NCBI RefSeq assembly: GCF_049673005.1
Contig: NZ_JBATXB010000088.1
Span: 8,481 to 72,480 of the forward strand
Length of the DNA stretch: 64,000 bases
Direction: 5' to 3'
Origin: Carnobacterium_A sp049673005
GTDB lineage: Bacteria; Bacillota; Bacilli; Lactobacillales; Carnobacteriaceae
A model generated the notes under the pieces. The model was given only the letters and a program-made list of their open reading frames with translations, did not search any database and was not told the DNA's origin. A program made the position numbers and the translations under genes. Positions 17,072 to 25,887 of the stretch are shown in pieces; within the stretch, counting starts at the first letter, position 1; every line of letters begins with the position of its first letter.

Positions 17072-18607
17072 TTATTTGCCTAATTCTGGTTCAGCAACTA
17101 CTGTTTGCTCTGTTTGCTCTGTTTGCTCTGTTTGATCTGATTTATTAAAGATGTTGTACTTACGGAAGACAATCGTCAATACAAATGGTACGACAATTGC
17201 GATAGCCATGCAAATGATGAATATAAACCAATATTCGTTTTGAATAGACAGAAGACCTGGTAGTCCTCCAACTCCAATTGAGTTAGCTGTAACGTTAAAT
17301 AATGTTGAAACCATTCCAGCGATACCAGAACCAATCATCGCTGCTACAAAAGGATAAATGTATTTAATATTAATCCCAAACATTGCTGGTTCTGTTACAC
17401 CTAAATAGCAAGAAATAGCAGCTGGAATAGAAATTTGTTCTTCTTTTTTATCTCCACGATGTAAGAAAATAATCGCTAATACTGCAGAACCTTGTGCGAT
17501 ATTTGATAAAGCTATCATCGGCCAAAGATTCGTTCCACCAAAGTCAGCAACTAGCTGTAAATCAATGGCATTTGTCATATGATGCAATCCTGTAATAACT
17601 AAAGGTGAGTATAAGAAACCAAATAATGCACCGAACAACCAGTTTACAGAACTACCTAAACCAGTGTAAACCAATGTTGAAATCCAACCTCCAATAACCC
17701 ATCCAATCGGTCCTAAAACAGTATGAGCAATCAATACTGTTGGAACTAAAGCAAAGAATGGAACAAATATCATGGATATTGCTTGTGGTACAATTTTTCT
17801 TAATCCCAATTCCAAGTAAGCTAATAAGAACCCTGCAAGCATAGCTGGGAGAACTTGAGCTTGGTACCCAATCATATCAATTTGGAAAAAACCAAAATCC
17901 CAAAACGGTATATCTGCTGCTGCAGTTCCAGCTACTCCATAAGCATTTAATAGCTGTGGTGATACTAGCGTGATACCTAAAACGATTCCTAAAATTTGTG
18001 TCGTACCCATTTTTTTTGCAATACTCCATGTAATTCCTACTGGTAAGAAGTGGAAAATGGCTTCGCCAATTAACCATAAGAAACTATTTACACCGTTCCA
18101 AAATTGGCTAACATCGACAATCCGGTTATAAATCGGATCTCCTGCTTCAGTAAATTGTTTCATCCCATCTACCACTAGTTGGCCCAGTGACTCCATCTGG
18201 ATTTCTCCTAAAATATTTCTGAACCCTAAAATTAAACCACCAACAATAATTGCGGGAATAATAGGCGTGAATATCTCTGCTAAAACAGACATCGCTCGCT
18301 GAATGGGATTTTGATTTTGCTTACTAGCCGCTTTCACTTCATCTTTCGATACGCCTTCTTTTCCAGAAATTTTTGCAAATTGATTATAAAAAGTAGCAAC
18401 ATCATTTCCAATAATCACTTGATACTGACCTGCTTGAGTAAATGTGCCTTTAACTGCAGGAATATCCTCTATTTTTTTGTTATCTGCTTTTGCTGGATCC
18501 TTCAATACAAAACGCATCCGAGTAGCACAGTGACTGACTGCTGAAATATTTTCTGAACCACCGATAAATTCTAATAATTGCTTAACATCTTGACCATAAT
18601 CTGCCAT
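17072..18607 (-). CDS. treB: Trehalose-specific PTS transporter, EIIBC component
   Basis: Imports and phosphorylates trehalose. The EIIB domain (about 1-85) carries the phosphocysteine in SHCATRMRFVL. The EIIC domain (about 105-490) has multiple membrane helices and GITWSIAKKMG and GVTEPAMFGIN motifs. There is no EIIA domain, so a separate EIIA is needed; the lone EIIA at 48533-49057 is a candidate. The frame extends to 18751, but ATG at 18607 (MADYGQDVKQLLEFIGG) follows AGGAGG. The C-terminal tail contains EQTEQTEQT encoded by a 9-bp tandem repeat. Confidence 0.95.
   Translation of the reverse strand: MADYGQDVKQLLEFIGGSENISAVSHCATRMRFVLKDPAKADNKKIEDIPAVKGTFTQAGQYQVIIGNDVATFYNQFAKISGKEGVSKDEVKAASKQNQNPIQRAMSVLAEIFTPIIPAIIVGGLILGFRNILGEIQMESLGQLVVDGMKQFTEAGDPIYNRIVDVSQFWNGVNSFLWLIGEAIFHFLPVGITWSIAKKMGTTQILGIVLGITLVSPQLLNAYGVAGTAAADIPFWDFGFFQIDMIGYQAQVLPAMLAGFLLAYLELGLRKIVPQAISMIFVPFFALVPTVLIAHTVLGPIGWVIGGWISTLVYTGLGSSVNWLFGALFGFLYSPLVITGLHHMTNAIDLQLVADFGGTNLWPMIALSNIAQGSAVLAIIFLHRGDKKEEQISIPAAISCYLGVTEPAMFGINIKYIYPFVAAMIGSGIAGMVSTLFNVTANSIGVGGLPGLLSIQNEYWFIFIICMAIAIVVPFVLTIVFRKYNIFNKSDQTEQTEQTEQTVVAEPELGK
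17101..17136 (-). repeat. 9-bp tandem repeat in the treB 3' end
   Basis: CTGTTTGCT occurs three times perfectly and once with one change, encoding Gln-Thr-Glu repeats in the cytoplasmic tail. The unit keeps the reading frame, so copy number could vary without disrupting the transporter. Confidence 0.8.
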
Positions 18608-18641
18608 TCTTTTTCTCCTCCTTTTAGACGAACAATTCCTT

Positions 18642-18659
18642 AACTTGTATATACAAGTT
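18642..18659. promoter_or_regulatory. TreR operator
   Basis: AACTTGTATATACAAGTT is a perfect 18-bp palindrome whose core TTGTATATACAA matches the trehalose operator known from B. subtilis. It directly follows the treB -10 box, so bound TreR would block initiation. Confidence 0.85.
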
Positions 18660-18660
18660 G

Positions 18661-18689
18661 AATATACCTTATTTAAAAATAATATGCAA
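18661..18689 (-). promoter_or_regulatory. Promoter of treB-treC
   Basis: On the minus strand TTGCAT (18684-18689) and TATATT (18661-18666) are 17 bp apart, sandwiched between the cre-like site and the TreR operator. Confidence 0.8.
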
Positions 18690-18698
18690 GCGTTTACC
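18685..18698. promoter_or_regulatory. cre-like catabolite repression site
   Basis: TGCAAGCGTTTACC overlaps the treB -35 box and differs from the CcpA cre consensus at two positions in either orientation. Position and match suggest CcpA repression of trehalose use. Confidence 0.6.
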
Positions 18699-18779
18699 TT
18701 AGCTGGAAATGTTTTTTTTAGAAATAGTGTTGAACTTTTTTTAAGCTCCAATTTGTATAAGAATGGAGATTAAAATAAA

Positions 18780-18824
18780 CAAAACGAACATTACGTTTGA
18801 TTCGAAACAATTTCGTTCGTTTTC
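18780..18824. promoter_or_regulatory. Pair of convergent PurBox-like elements
   Basis: Box 1 (CAAAACGAACATT, 18780-18792) matches the Bacillus PurBox AWWWWCGAACRWT at 12 of 13 positions. Box 2 reads GAAAACGAACGAA on the minus strand (18812-18824) and matches at 11 of 13. They face each other across 19 bp, close to the PurR site spacing I recall for the B. subtilis pur operon. They end 3 bp before the -35 box of the operon below. Regulation by PurR is inference. Confidence 0.65.
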
Positions 18825-18827
18825 CTC

Positions 18828-18856
18828 TTGAAAAATCATTTAATTTATCTTATACT
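18828..18856 (+). promoter_or_regulatory. Promoter of the ABC transporter-deaminase operon
   Basis: TTGAAA (18828-18833) and TATACT (18851-18856) are exactly 17 bp apart, with about 80 nt of leader before the GTG start at 18941. No riboswitch is apparent in the leader. Confidence 0.75.
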
Positions 18857-18940
18857 CCTTAAGTGGTTATATATTAACAATAAAAACAAAAAGATATGTA
18901 TTGTTCGCATTTCCAACAATCTTAAAAGGAGGATTTATAC

Positions 18941-19780
18941 GTGACAGCGAAAAAAGTTCCATACATCATTGTTGCACCCGGATTAATTTTATTAATTGTA
19001 TTTTTAGTATTGCCCCTATTCTCTATTGTTTGGCCTACTTTTTACGATGGAGCATTTACCATTGCATCCTATCAAGCTTTTTTTTCAGATTCATATAATA
19101 TAGGTATTTTATGGCGTACAATCCGAATTTCCTTACTAGTAACACTATTCAGTATTTTTCTAGGATTGCCTACTGCTTACTTTATTGCTAGAAGTGACCG
19201 TAAATATCGAAGTTTAATGATGGGCCTAGTCCTCTTTCCTTTATTAACAAATTCAATTGTGCGTAGTTTTGCTTGGATAAACATTTTAGGAACAAACGGT
19301 ATTATTAATCGATTCTTGCTAACGATTGGTTTGGTTGAAGAACCTGTAAGGATGTTATATACCGATTTTGCAATCACGATTGGTTCTCTCTATTTGTTTC
19401 TCCCTTTAATGGTTACAACATTAGTAGGAACTATCGAAAATATTGATACTGAAATTATGGAAGCCGCTGAGACTTTAGGCGCAAGTCCATTAAGAGCCTT
19501 TATAAAAGTTATTTTTCCACTTAGCATTCCTGGAGTAATTGTCGGCAGTATTCTTGTTTTCACTGGCACCTTGACTGCTTATACTACTCCGCAACTTTTA
19601 GGAGGCAACCAGAATATGATGATGGCTACGTTCCTTTATCAAAATGCAATGACATTAGGAAACTGGAATAATGCAGGCGTTATCGCATTAATTATGATTG
19701 TCACAACATTATTTGTAATGACAGTATTTAACTGGTTAGCAGCTCAAGTTGATCGAAGAGGAGGAGATATCCATGCGTAA
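18941..19780 (+). CDS. ABC transporter permease, polyamine/PotB-like
   Basis: A 279-residue inner-membrane permease with six hydrophobic segments. The cytoplasmic EAA loop is EAAETLGASPLRAFIKVIFP, where the ATPase docks. The GTG start at 18941 follows AAAAGGAGG. It overlaps the second permease by 8 bp and heads a permease-permease-ATPase-lipoprotein series of the spermidine/putrescine (PotABCD) type by homology. The true substrate is uncertain: upstream PurBox-like elements and two downstream purine deaminases suggest a purine base, nucleoside or methylthioadenosine instead. Confidence 0.85.
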   Translation: MTAKKVPYIIVAPGLILLIVFLVLPLFSIVWPTFYDGAFTIASYQAFFSDSYNIGILWRTIRISLLVTLFSIFLGLPTAYFIARSDRKYRSLMMGLVLFPLLTNSIVRSFAWINILGTNGIINRFLLTIGLVEEPVRMLYTDFAITIGSLYLFLPLMVTTLVGTIENIDTEIMEAAETLGASPLRAFIKVIFPLSIPGVIVGSILVFTGTLTAYTTPQLLGGNQNMMMATFLYQNAMTLGNWNNAGVIALIMIVTTLFVMTVFNWLAAQVDRRGGDIHA

Positions 19781-20552
19781 ACAAAAGAAACTTTTCTTTT
19801 TTGTGTTTTTAGTCTTTCTTTTCTTATTTTTACCTTTATTGATTGTTGTCATTACTTCCTTTGGTGAAAATCCGAGTATCCAATTTCCTATCAAGGGTTT
19901 TACATTTCAATGGTATGCGAACGTCTTTAAGGTAGCAGGCTTTTTAAGTAGTTTTTGGTTGAGTTTAAAAATTTCATTACTCGCCACTCTACTCGCTTTA
20001 ATTATTGGGATTCCAGCTGCTTATGCACTTTCTCGTCATGATTTCTTTGGTCGTAAAGGGTTGAAAAGCTTTTTTCTTTCTCCAACCATCATTCCAGGAG
20101 TTGTTGTTGGATTCTCCCTTTTTCAATTTATTGTCATTCGCTTGCAGCTACCTATTTTTCAAGGGTTACTGTTAGGTCACTTCATCATCAGTTTGCCTTA
20201 TATTATTCGAGTTGTAGGCGGAAGTTTAGAACAATTAGATTTTTCTATCGAAGAGGCTGCTTGGACATTGGGAAGCACACGCCTATCTGCTTTTTTCAAA
20301 GTAATTTTACCTAATATTTCTTCAGGAATTTTTGCTTCATTTATGTTAGCTTTTATTAATTCCTTTAATAATATTCCCGTCTCACAATTTCTAACCGGTC
20401 CAGGAATCATAACTCTGCCAACTAATTTAATTAGTTACATTGAATATAACTATGACCCTACCGTTTCAGCTTTATCAGTAATGCTGATGATTACGACAAT
20501 CGGTATGATGGTCTTAATTGAAAAAACATTAGGACTTGCTTCTATTTCTTAA
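19773..20552 (+). CDS. ABC transporter permease, polyamine/PotC-like
   Basis: A 259-residue second permease with six membrane segments. The N-terminal helix is strongly hydrophobic after MRKQKK, and the EAA loop is EEAAWTLGSTRLSAFFKVIL. The frame is open from 19749, but ATG at 19773 follows GAGGAGGAG. It overlaps its partner by 8 bp, implying translational coupling. It would form the heterodimeric membrane channel with the upstream permease. Confidence 0.85.
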   Translation: MRKQKKLFFFVFLVFLFLFLPLLIVVITSFGENPSIQFPIKGFTFQWYANVFKVAGFLSSFWLSLKISLLATLLALIIGIPAAYALSRHDFFGRKGLKSFFLSPTIIPGVVVGFSLFQFIVIRLQLPIFQGLLLGHFIISLPYIIRVVGGSLEQLDFSIEEAAWTLGSTRLSAFFKVILPNISSGIFASFMLAFINSFNNIPVSQFLTGPGIITLPTNLISYIEYNYDPTVSALSVMLMITTIGMMVLIEKTLGLASIS

Positions 20553-20608
20553 TTATCCTTAAACAAAATATACTGCTACATAGCTATTAAAAAGGAGGAC
20601 GCCATCCC

Positions 20609-21646
20609 ATGGCATTTGTAAGTTTAGATAATATCCGTGTTAGTTATGACGGAAAGACAGATGTTTTAAAAGATTTGCAACTATCTATCCAAAAAGGAGA
20701 GCTAGTTTCTCTTTTAGGACCATCTGGGTGTGGGAAAACCACCACACTTCGAACAATCGCAGGACTGATAGAACCAAATGACGGAACTTTTATCGTTGAC
20801 AAAAATGATTTAACTAAAGTGCCTGTTCACAAACGGAACTTCGGAATGGTCTTCCAGTCCTATGCTCTTTTTCCTCATTTAACTATTCGTGAAAATGTAG
20901 AATTTGGATTGAAACTTCGGAAAGAAAGTAAGTCTAGCATGAAAGAAAAAGTTGATCGGATGTTGGAGGTTACTGGTCTAAATGAATTTTCTAAACGTTA
21001 CCCAAAGCAATTATCTGGAGGCCAAAGACAACGTGTTGCTTTGGCACGAGCTTTAGTAATAGAGCCTAAGTTATTATTATTGGATGAACCGCTTAGTAAT
21101 TTAGACGCAAAACTACGTGTCACTATGCGAATTGAAATTAAACGAATCCAACGAAAACTAGGTATCACTACTGTATTTGTAACTCATGATCAAGAAGAAT
21201 GCTTCTCTATTTCAGATAAAGTTGCCGTTATGAATAAAGGAATTATCGAGCAATTTGATACTCCTGAAGAAATTTATCAGAATCCAAAAACAGAATTCGT
21301 AGCACGGTTCATTGGTTTTGAGAATTTTATTAACTTAGCGAAGGAAACAGATTATTGTTATATAGCAGAAGATGGCACTCTCTTTAAGACAACTCAGACA
21401 GTAGATCACTCTGATATAAAAGGCACTATTCGTCCTGATGATATCAAGATTCTTCCAGCTGGTACACCAACAGAAAATACAATCGTTGGAACCGTACTTA
21501 TCCGCACTTTCTTAGGAAAGAGTTATCAATACGAAATAAGAACTGATTTAGGAAACTTACTTGTCAATGATGAAAATACCAATACCTATGAGACCGGAAG
21601 TAAAGTTAACCTATTCTTAACCCCTGAAAAAATAATTCTTGTTTAA
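20609..21646 (+). CDS. ABC transporter ATP-binding protein, PotA-like
   Basis: A 345-residue energy-coupling subunit. Walker A is GPSGCGKTT, the Q loop region is MVFQSYALFPHLT, the signature is LSGGQRQRVALARA and Walker B is LLLLDEPLSNLDAK, with the switch His in VTHDQEE. The C-terminal part (about 240-345) is a TOBE-type regulatory domain containing GTIRPDDIKIL. ATG at 20609 follows AAAGGAGG. It lies 56 bp after the permeases. Confidence 0.93.
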   Translation: MAFVSLDNIRVSYDGKTDVLKDLQLSIQKGELVSLLGPSGCGKTTTLRTIAGLIEPNDGTFIVDKNDLTKVPVHKRNFGMVFQSYALFPHLTIRENVEFGLKLRKESKSSMKEKVDRMLEVTGLNEFSKRYPKQLSGGQRQRVALARALVIEPKLLLLDEPLSNLDAKLRVTMRIEIKRIQRKLGITTVFVTHDQEECFSISDKVAVMNKGIIEQFDTPEEIYQNPKTEFVARFIGFENFINLAKETDYCYIAEDGTLFKTTQTVDHSDIKGTIRPDDIKILPAGTPTENTIVGTVLIRTFLGKSYQYEIRTDLGNLLVNDENTNTYETGSKVNLFLTPEKIILV

Positions 21647-21690
21647 ATAATTTTTTTAACAGTATAAATAAAAAAGGAGATGTTTATATC

Positions 21691-22740
21691 ATGAAAAATT
21701 GGAAAATGACTACTTTATCACTTGCGGTACTAACGTTGCTGACAGCGTGTGGAAATACAGATTCAGATAAAGCAGGAGTAGATGAGGAATTAGTTGTTTC
21801 TACTTTTGCCTTAAGTGAAGATGTTATTGATCGGGATATTTTTCAACCCTTTAAAAAAGATAAGGGAATTGAATTAGTTTATGAAGTGGGAAATTCGAGT
21901 GAACGTTTTACAAAACTACAAAATAATCCAAACTCTACTATTGATGTTATAGAACTATCTCAAGCTAATGCAGCTACTGGTATGGAGGAAGGTTTATTTG
22001 AACCATTAGATAAAACTAAAATTACGAATCTTGCTAACCTAGTAGATGGAGCCAAAGATGCCGTTGAGACTTCTGGAGCGCCTTATACAATGAACAGCAT
22101 CGGAATTATCTACAATAAAGAAGCTGCCGGCATGGAAATCAATGAATGGTCTGATTTGTGGGATCCTTCTTTAGCTGGAAAAATTTCTATTCCTGATATC
22201 ACGACTACATTTGGTCCTGCAATGCTTCATGTGGCTAGTGACTTTAAAGGCGTAGATATCACTAGTGATAACGGTGAAGCAGCTTTCGAAGCTTTAACTG
22301 AGTTAAAACCAAACATTACCAAAACGTATACAAAATCTTCTGATTTAGCTAATTTATTCCAGTCTGGTGAGATTGTTGCTGCTGTTGTAGGTGATTTTGC
22401 ATATCCTATTATTTCTGAAGCAAATCCTGATGTAGCGTATTTGGTACCTGAATCTGGCACCTACGCAAACTTTAACACGTTAAATGTCGTTGCGAACTCT
22501 AAAAATAAAAAATTAGCTTATGAATTCATCAACTGGAAACTTAGCCAAGAACTCCAAACCACAACTGCTAAATCTCTAAATGAAGCACCCACTAACAAAG
22601 ATGTAGAACTAAACGATGAAGTAGCAGCTAATAAGACATACGGCGGTATAGCCAAACGTGCTAAAGCCATTGACTACACATTTGTAAATAGTCATTTAGA
22701 AAAATGGATCACTACATGGAACAAAACCTTAAATCAATAA
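21691..22740 (+). CDS. Extracellular solute-binding lipoprotein of the transporter
   Basis: A 349-residue substrate-binding protein. The lipobox LLTAC places the lipid-modified Cys near residue 20, anchoring it to the outer face of the membrane. The mature part has the two-lobe periplasmic-binding fold of the PotD-like family (STFALSEDVIDRDIFQPF, then MNSIGIIYNKEAAGMEINEWSDLWDPSL). It captures the substrate for the permeases upstream. Its identity as a polyamine binder rests on family resemblance only; I cannot verify ligand residues. Confidence 0.85.
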   Translation: MKNWKMTTLSLAVLTLLTACGNTDSDKAGVDEELVVSTFALSEDVIDRDIFQPFKKDKGIELVYEVGNSSERFTKLQNNPNSTIDVIELSQANAATGMEEGLFEPLDKTKITNLANLVDGAKDAVETSGAPYTMNSIGIIYNKEAAGMEINEWSDLWDPSLAGKISIPDITTTFGPAMLHVASDFKGVDITSDNGEAAFEALTELKPNITKTYTKSSDLANLFQSGEIVAAVVGDFAYPIISEANPDVAYLVPESGTYANFNTLNVVANSKNKKLAYEFINWKLSQELQTTTAKSLNEAPTNKDVELNDEVAANKTYGGIAKRAKAIDYTFVNSHLEKWITTWNKTLNQ

Positions 22741-22769
22741 ACTGCTTTCGCTGTCTCTAAACAGCTCTT

Positions 22770-22798
22770 GCCGGGACAACTGTTCCGGCTTTTATTTT
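22770..22798 (+). terminator. Internal terminator between the lipoprotein gene and ade
   Basis: GCCGGGAC pairs with GTTCCGGC around an AACT loop and is followed by TTTTATTTT. It would reduce read-through into the deaminase genes and set a transporter-rich expression ratio. Confidence 0.7.
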
Positions 22799-22824
22799 AA
22801 ACTTAATTATGAAGGGAGAACAGT

Positions 22825-24537
22825 ATGCAAATCGACTTACTAATAGAAGAAGCTTTTGTATTCAACGTTTTTATAAAAACTTTTGAAAAGAAAAATATTG
22901 CCATAGCTAATGAGAAATTTTATTTTATCAGTGAGGAAAATTTACGTTATCTTCAATCCAAGAAAAAATTAAATGCGCAAGGAAAATATATTATTCCAGG
23001 CTTCATTGATATCCATATGCATATTGAAAGCTCCATGATTCCACCGTCTATTTTTTCAGGAGTCGCTCTTTCTTATGGAGTCACTACGGTTGTGGCTGAT
23101 TCTCACGAAATTGCTAACGTCTTCGGTCTACCCGGAATGGAAGCCTTCATGCAAGAAACAACAGATTTAGATATCTTTTATGCCATCCCTTCTTCTGTTC
23201 CTTCTACCACCCCTAAACTTGAAACAACAGGTGGTTTTATTGGTGTGAATGAGATTAACTCCCTTTTAAATCATCCAAGAGTCATTGCTCTAGGCGAGGC
23301 GATGAACTTTAAAGGTATTACCGACGAACTAGATTCTCTAATCAGAAAAATTTTAAAAGAAGTTCAAGAAAAGAAACCGCTGATGCCTTTGGAAGGGCAT
23401 ATTCCACGTGTATCAGGAGAAATTTTGGCAAAATTCATGTATGCCGGACTTACAGCTGATCATACTCAACAGACACCTGAATCAATTTTAGAAAAAATAA
23501 CTAAAGGGATCTTTTTAGAATTACAAAAAAAATCTATTACTCCAGAGAACATTCAAATTGTAGTTGATCATAATCTTTACGAGCATGTTGCTATCATTAC
23601 CGATGATATTATGGCTGATGATTTACTGGCGGGGCATTTGGACAATAATATACGTCTTGCTGTTGAATGCGGTATGCCTGTTGAAGAAGCTATTTACATT
23701 TCAACCTACACTCCAGCTCGTCGAATGGGGTTCCAAGACCGAGGAGCAATCGCTTCGGGTTTCCTAGCTGATTTTATAATTATGGATAATTTAGAAAAAA
23801 TAACCATTGAAAGTGTCTATAAAAAAGGAAAGTGTGTTCATCAAAAAGACACTAACATAACTTATCCTCCTACTAAACCAAGTTTCCCTGCCTATTTTTA
23901 TGATAGCATTCAATGTAAACCTCTAGCGGAAGCAGATTTGCATATTTCAGTGGAAGGAAATCTTGATTCTGTTATTTGCAACGTTATCCAAATTCAAGAA
24001 ATTGGCACTTTCACTGAGCACGTTCAACGAGAAGTTCCAGTTAAAAATGGACGATTAGATTGGGAAAATAGCAATCTTTCTTTAATTCTTGTTATGGAGC
24101 GCTATGGAAAGAACGGGAATATCGGTTATGGACTAGTGGAACACGCTTTAAAAGAGAAAGGGGCCGTCGCGACAACGTGGGCCCATGATCATCATAATTT
24201 AATGATAATGGGTACATCTACTGAGGACATACTCCTTGCACAACACAAGGTATTGGATTTAAATGGCGGCTATGTCGTTAGCAAAAGGGGAAGGCTTTCT
24301 GCAAGTTGTCCTTTACCGATTGGTGGCATTCTAAGTGATGAAACCATTTATACATTAGGCAATCAACTAAAGGAAGTAAGGCAAGCTATGATTGATTTAG
24401 GTTATAAAAATACCAATGAAATCATGTCTTTTTCCACCCTTTCTTTACCCGTTTCTCCTAAGTTGAAAATAACTGATTTCGGAATGATGGATGTACACAC
24501 ACATGCCCACGTGCCGCTAATAGAGGTGAATCAATGA
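22825..24537 (+). CDS. ade: Adenine deaminase
   Basis: Deaminates adenine to hypoxanthine plus ammonia in purine salvage. The amidohydrolase metal motif is IDIHMHIESSM, with ADSHEIANVFGLPG, ALGEAMNFKGI and EGHIPRVSG further on. The C-terminal domain (from about 400) has AHDHHNLMIMGTS and SASCPLPIGG, typical of the Ade family. The usual DPHE reads DSHE here, with the His and Glu kept. The length of 570 residues is standard. ATG at 22825 follows AAGGGAG. Its stop overlaps the next gene as ATGA. Confidence 0.95.
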   Translation: MQIDLLIEEAFVFNVFIKTFEKKNIAIANEKFYFISEENLRYLQSKKKLNAQGKYIIPGFIDIHMHIESSMIPPSIFSGVALSYGVTTVVADSHEIANVFGLPGMEAFMQETTDLDIFYAIPSSVPSTTPKLETTGGFIGVNEINSLLNHPRVIALGEAMNFKGITDELDSLIRKILKEVQEKKPLMPLEGHIPRVSGEILAKFMYAGLTADHTQQTPESILEKITKGIFLELQKKSITPENIQIVVDHNLYEHVAIITDDIMADDLLAGHLDNNIRLAVECGMPVEEAIYISTYTPARRMGFQDRGAIASGFLADFIIMDNLEKITIESVYKKGKCVHQKDTNITYPPTKPSFPAYFYDSIQCKPLAEADLHISVEGNLDSVICNVIQIQEIGTFTEHVQREVPVKNGRLDWENSNLSLILVMERYGKNGNIGYGLVEHALKEKGAVATTWAHDHHNLMIMGTSTEDILLAQHKVLDLNGGYVVSKRGRLSASCPLPIGGILSDETIYTLGNQLKEVRQAMIDLGYKNTNEIMSFSTLSLPVSPKLKITDFGMMDVHTHAHVPLIEVNQ

Positions 24538-25856
24538 GAACTTTGATTACTCATGTACATGTGCTAACAATGGACGATAACTTTAACGAATACTCTTCTG
24601 GTTACATCCTTCTTGAAGATAATGTTATTCTGAAAGTAGGTCCGATGTCTGAAGTCCCTGATCTGTCTGGAATCTATACGATAGATGGCAAAGGAGCTAT
24701 CGCCATGCCAGGAATGGTAAACACCCATACTCATATTGGAATGATCCCTTTCCGTTCATTAGGCGATGACACCCCTGATCGACTAACTCGCTTCTTGTTC
24801 CCACTAGAAAATACCTGTATGACAAAAGAACTAGCCTATCATAGCGGAAAATACGCAATTGCTGAAATGCAGTTAGCTGGCGTTACAACGTTTTTAGATA
24901 TGTATTATTATGAAGATGAGTTAGCACGCGCATCCGATGAAATGGGTGCACGAGCTATTTTGGGAGAAACTATTATCGAGAAGGCGTGTGATGTTTCAGA
25001 ACCTTATGGTGGATTGCTTTATTCAGAGAAGTTCATCTCTAAATGGATTAATCACGACCTTATCACTCCTGCTATTGCACCTCATGCACCTTACACTAAT
25101 ACAGATGAATCTTTAAAAGAAGCATCCCGTATCGCTCGTAAATACAATGTACCTCTTTCAATCCATGTAAGCGAAATGGAATTTGAAATGCGTAAATATG
25201 CCGAAGAGCTTGGTAAAACACCCGTTGCATATTTATCCGATTTGGGAATTCTAGATAAAAAAGTTATTCTAGCTCACGGTATTTTTTTAACCGACGACGA
25301 TATTAAACTTCTTAAAAAAAATGATGTGGCAATTGCTCATTGCATCGGTGCTAACACAAAATCTGCAAAAGGTGTTGCTCCTGTCCAAAAAATGTTACAA
25401 GCTGGTTTACGAGTTAGCCTTGGGACAGATGGACCTAGTAGCGGGAACACGTTAGATTTATTTATTCAAATGAGACTCTTTGCTAATTTTCATAAACTAA
25501 CTTTAAAGGACCGTTCCGCTTTTCCAGCTCGAGATATTGTCCAGATAGCTACAATTGGAGGTGCTAATGCTTTAGGGATGGCTAAAGAAATTGGATCCTT
25601 AGAAAAAGGTAAAAAGGCTGATCTAATTTTAGTAGAAACCCATTCTGTCAATATGTTCCCCATCTTTGATCCTTATTCTGTACTTGTATACTCGGCTAAT
25701 TCTAGTAATGTACAAGATGTCATGATCAACGGAAAATGGGTCGTACGTAATAAAAAGCTCATTCAGCATGATTTAAATAAATTGCAAGACAATCTTTCAG
25801 AGCAAATGAGTGATTTCCGGAAATCTGCCTTCAAAATGGATGGAAAAAATAACTAG
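24534..25856 (+). CDS. Amidohydrolase of the MTA/SAH/adenosine deaminase type
   Basis: A 440-residue zinc amidohydrolase of the TrzN/MtaD group. Metal and catalytic residues appear in NTHTHIGM, SIHVSEME, LAHGIFL and LGTDGPSSGNT. Family members deaminate 5'-methylthioadenosine, S-adenosylhomocysteine or adenosine; which substrate applies here is not decided by the sequence. It is translationally coupled to ade by a 4-bp overlap. It is the last gene of the operon and is followed by a strong terminator. Confidence 0.85.
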   Translation: MRTLITHVHVLTMDDNFNEYSSGYILLEDNVILKVGPMSEVPDLSGIYTIDGKGAIAMPGMVNTHTHIGMIPFRSLGDDTPDRLTRFLFPLENTCMTKELAYHSGKYAIAEMQLAGVTTFLDMYYYEDELARASDEMGARAILGETIIEKACDVSEPYGGLLYSEKFISKWINHDLITPAIAPHAPYTNTDESLKEASRIARKYNVPLSIHVSEMEFEMRKYAEELGKTPVAYLSDLGILDKKVILAHGIFLTDDDIKLLKKNDVAIAHCIGANTKSAKGVAPVQKMLQAGLRVSLGTDGPSSGNTLDLFIQMRLFANFHKLTLKDRSAFPARDIVQIATIGGANALGMAKEIGSLEKGKKADLILVETHSVNMFPIFDPYSVLVYSANSSNVQDVMINGKWVVRNKKLIQHDLNKLQDNLSEQMSDFRKSAFKMDGKNN

Positions 25857-25887
25857 AACGTTTTACTAAAATTATCTGACGGACAAT

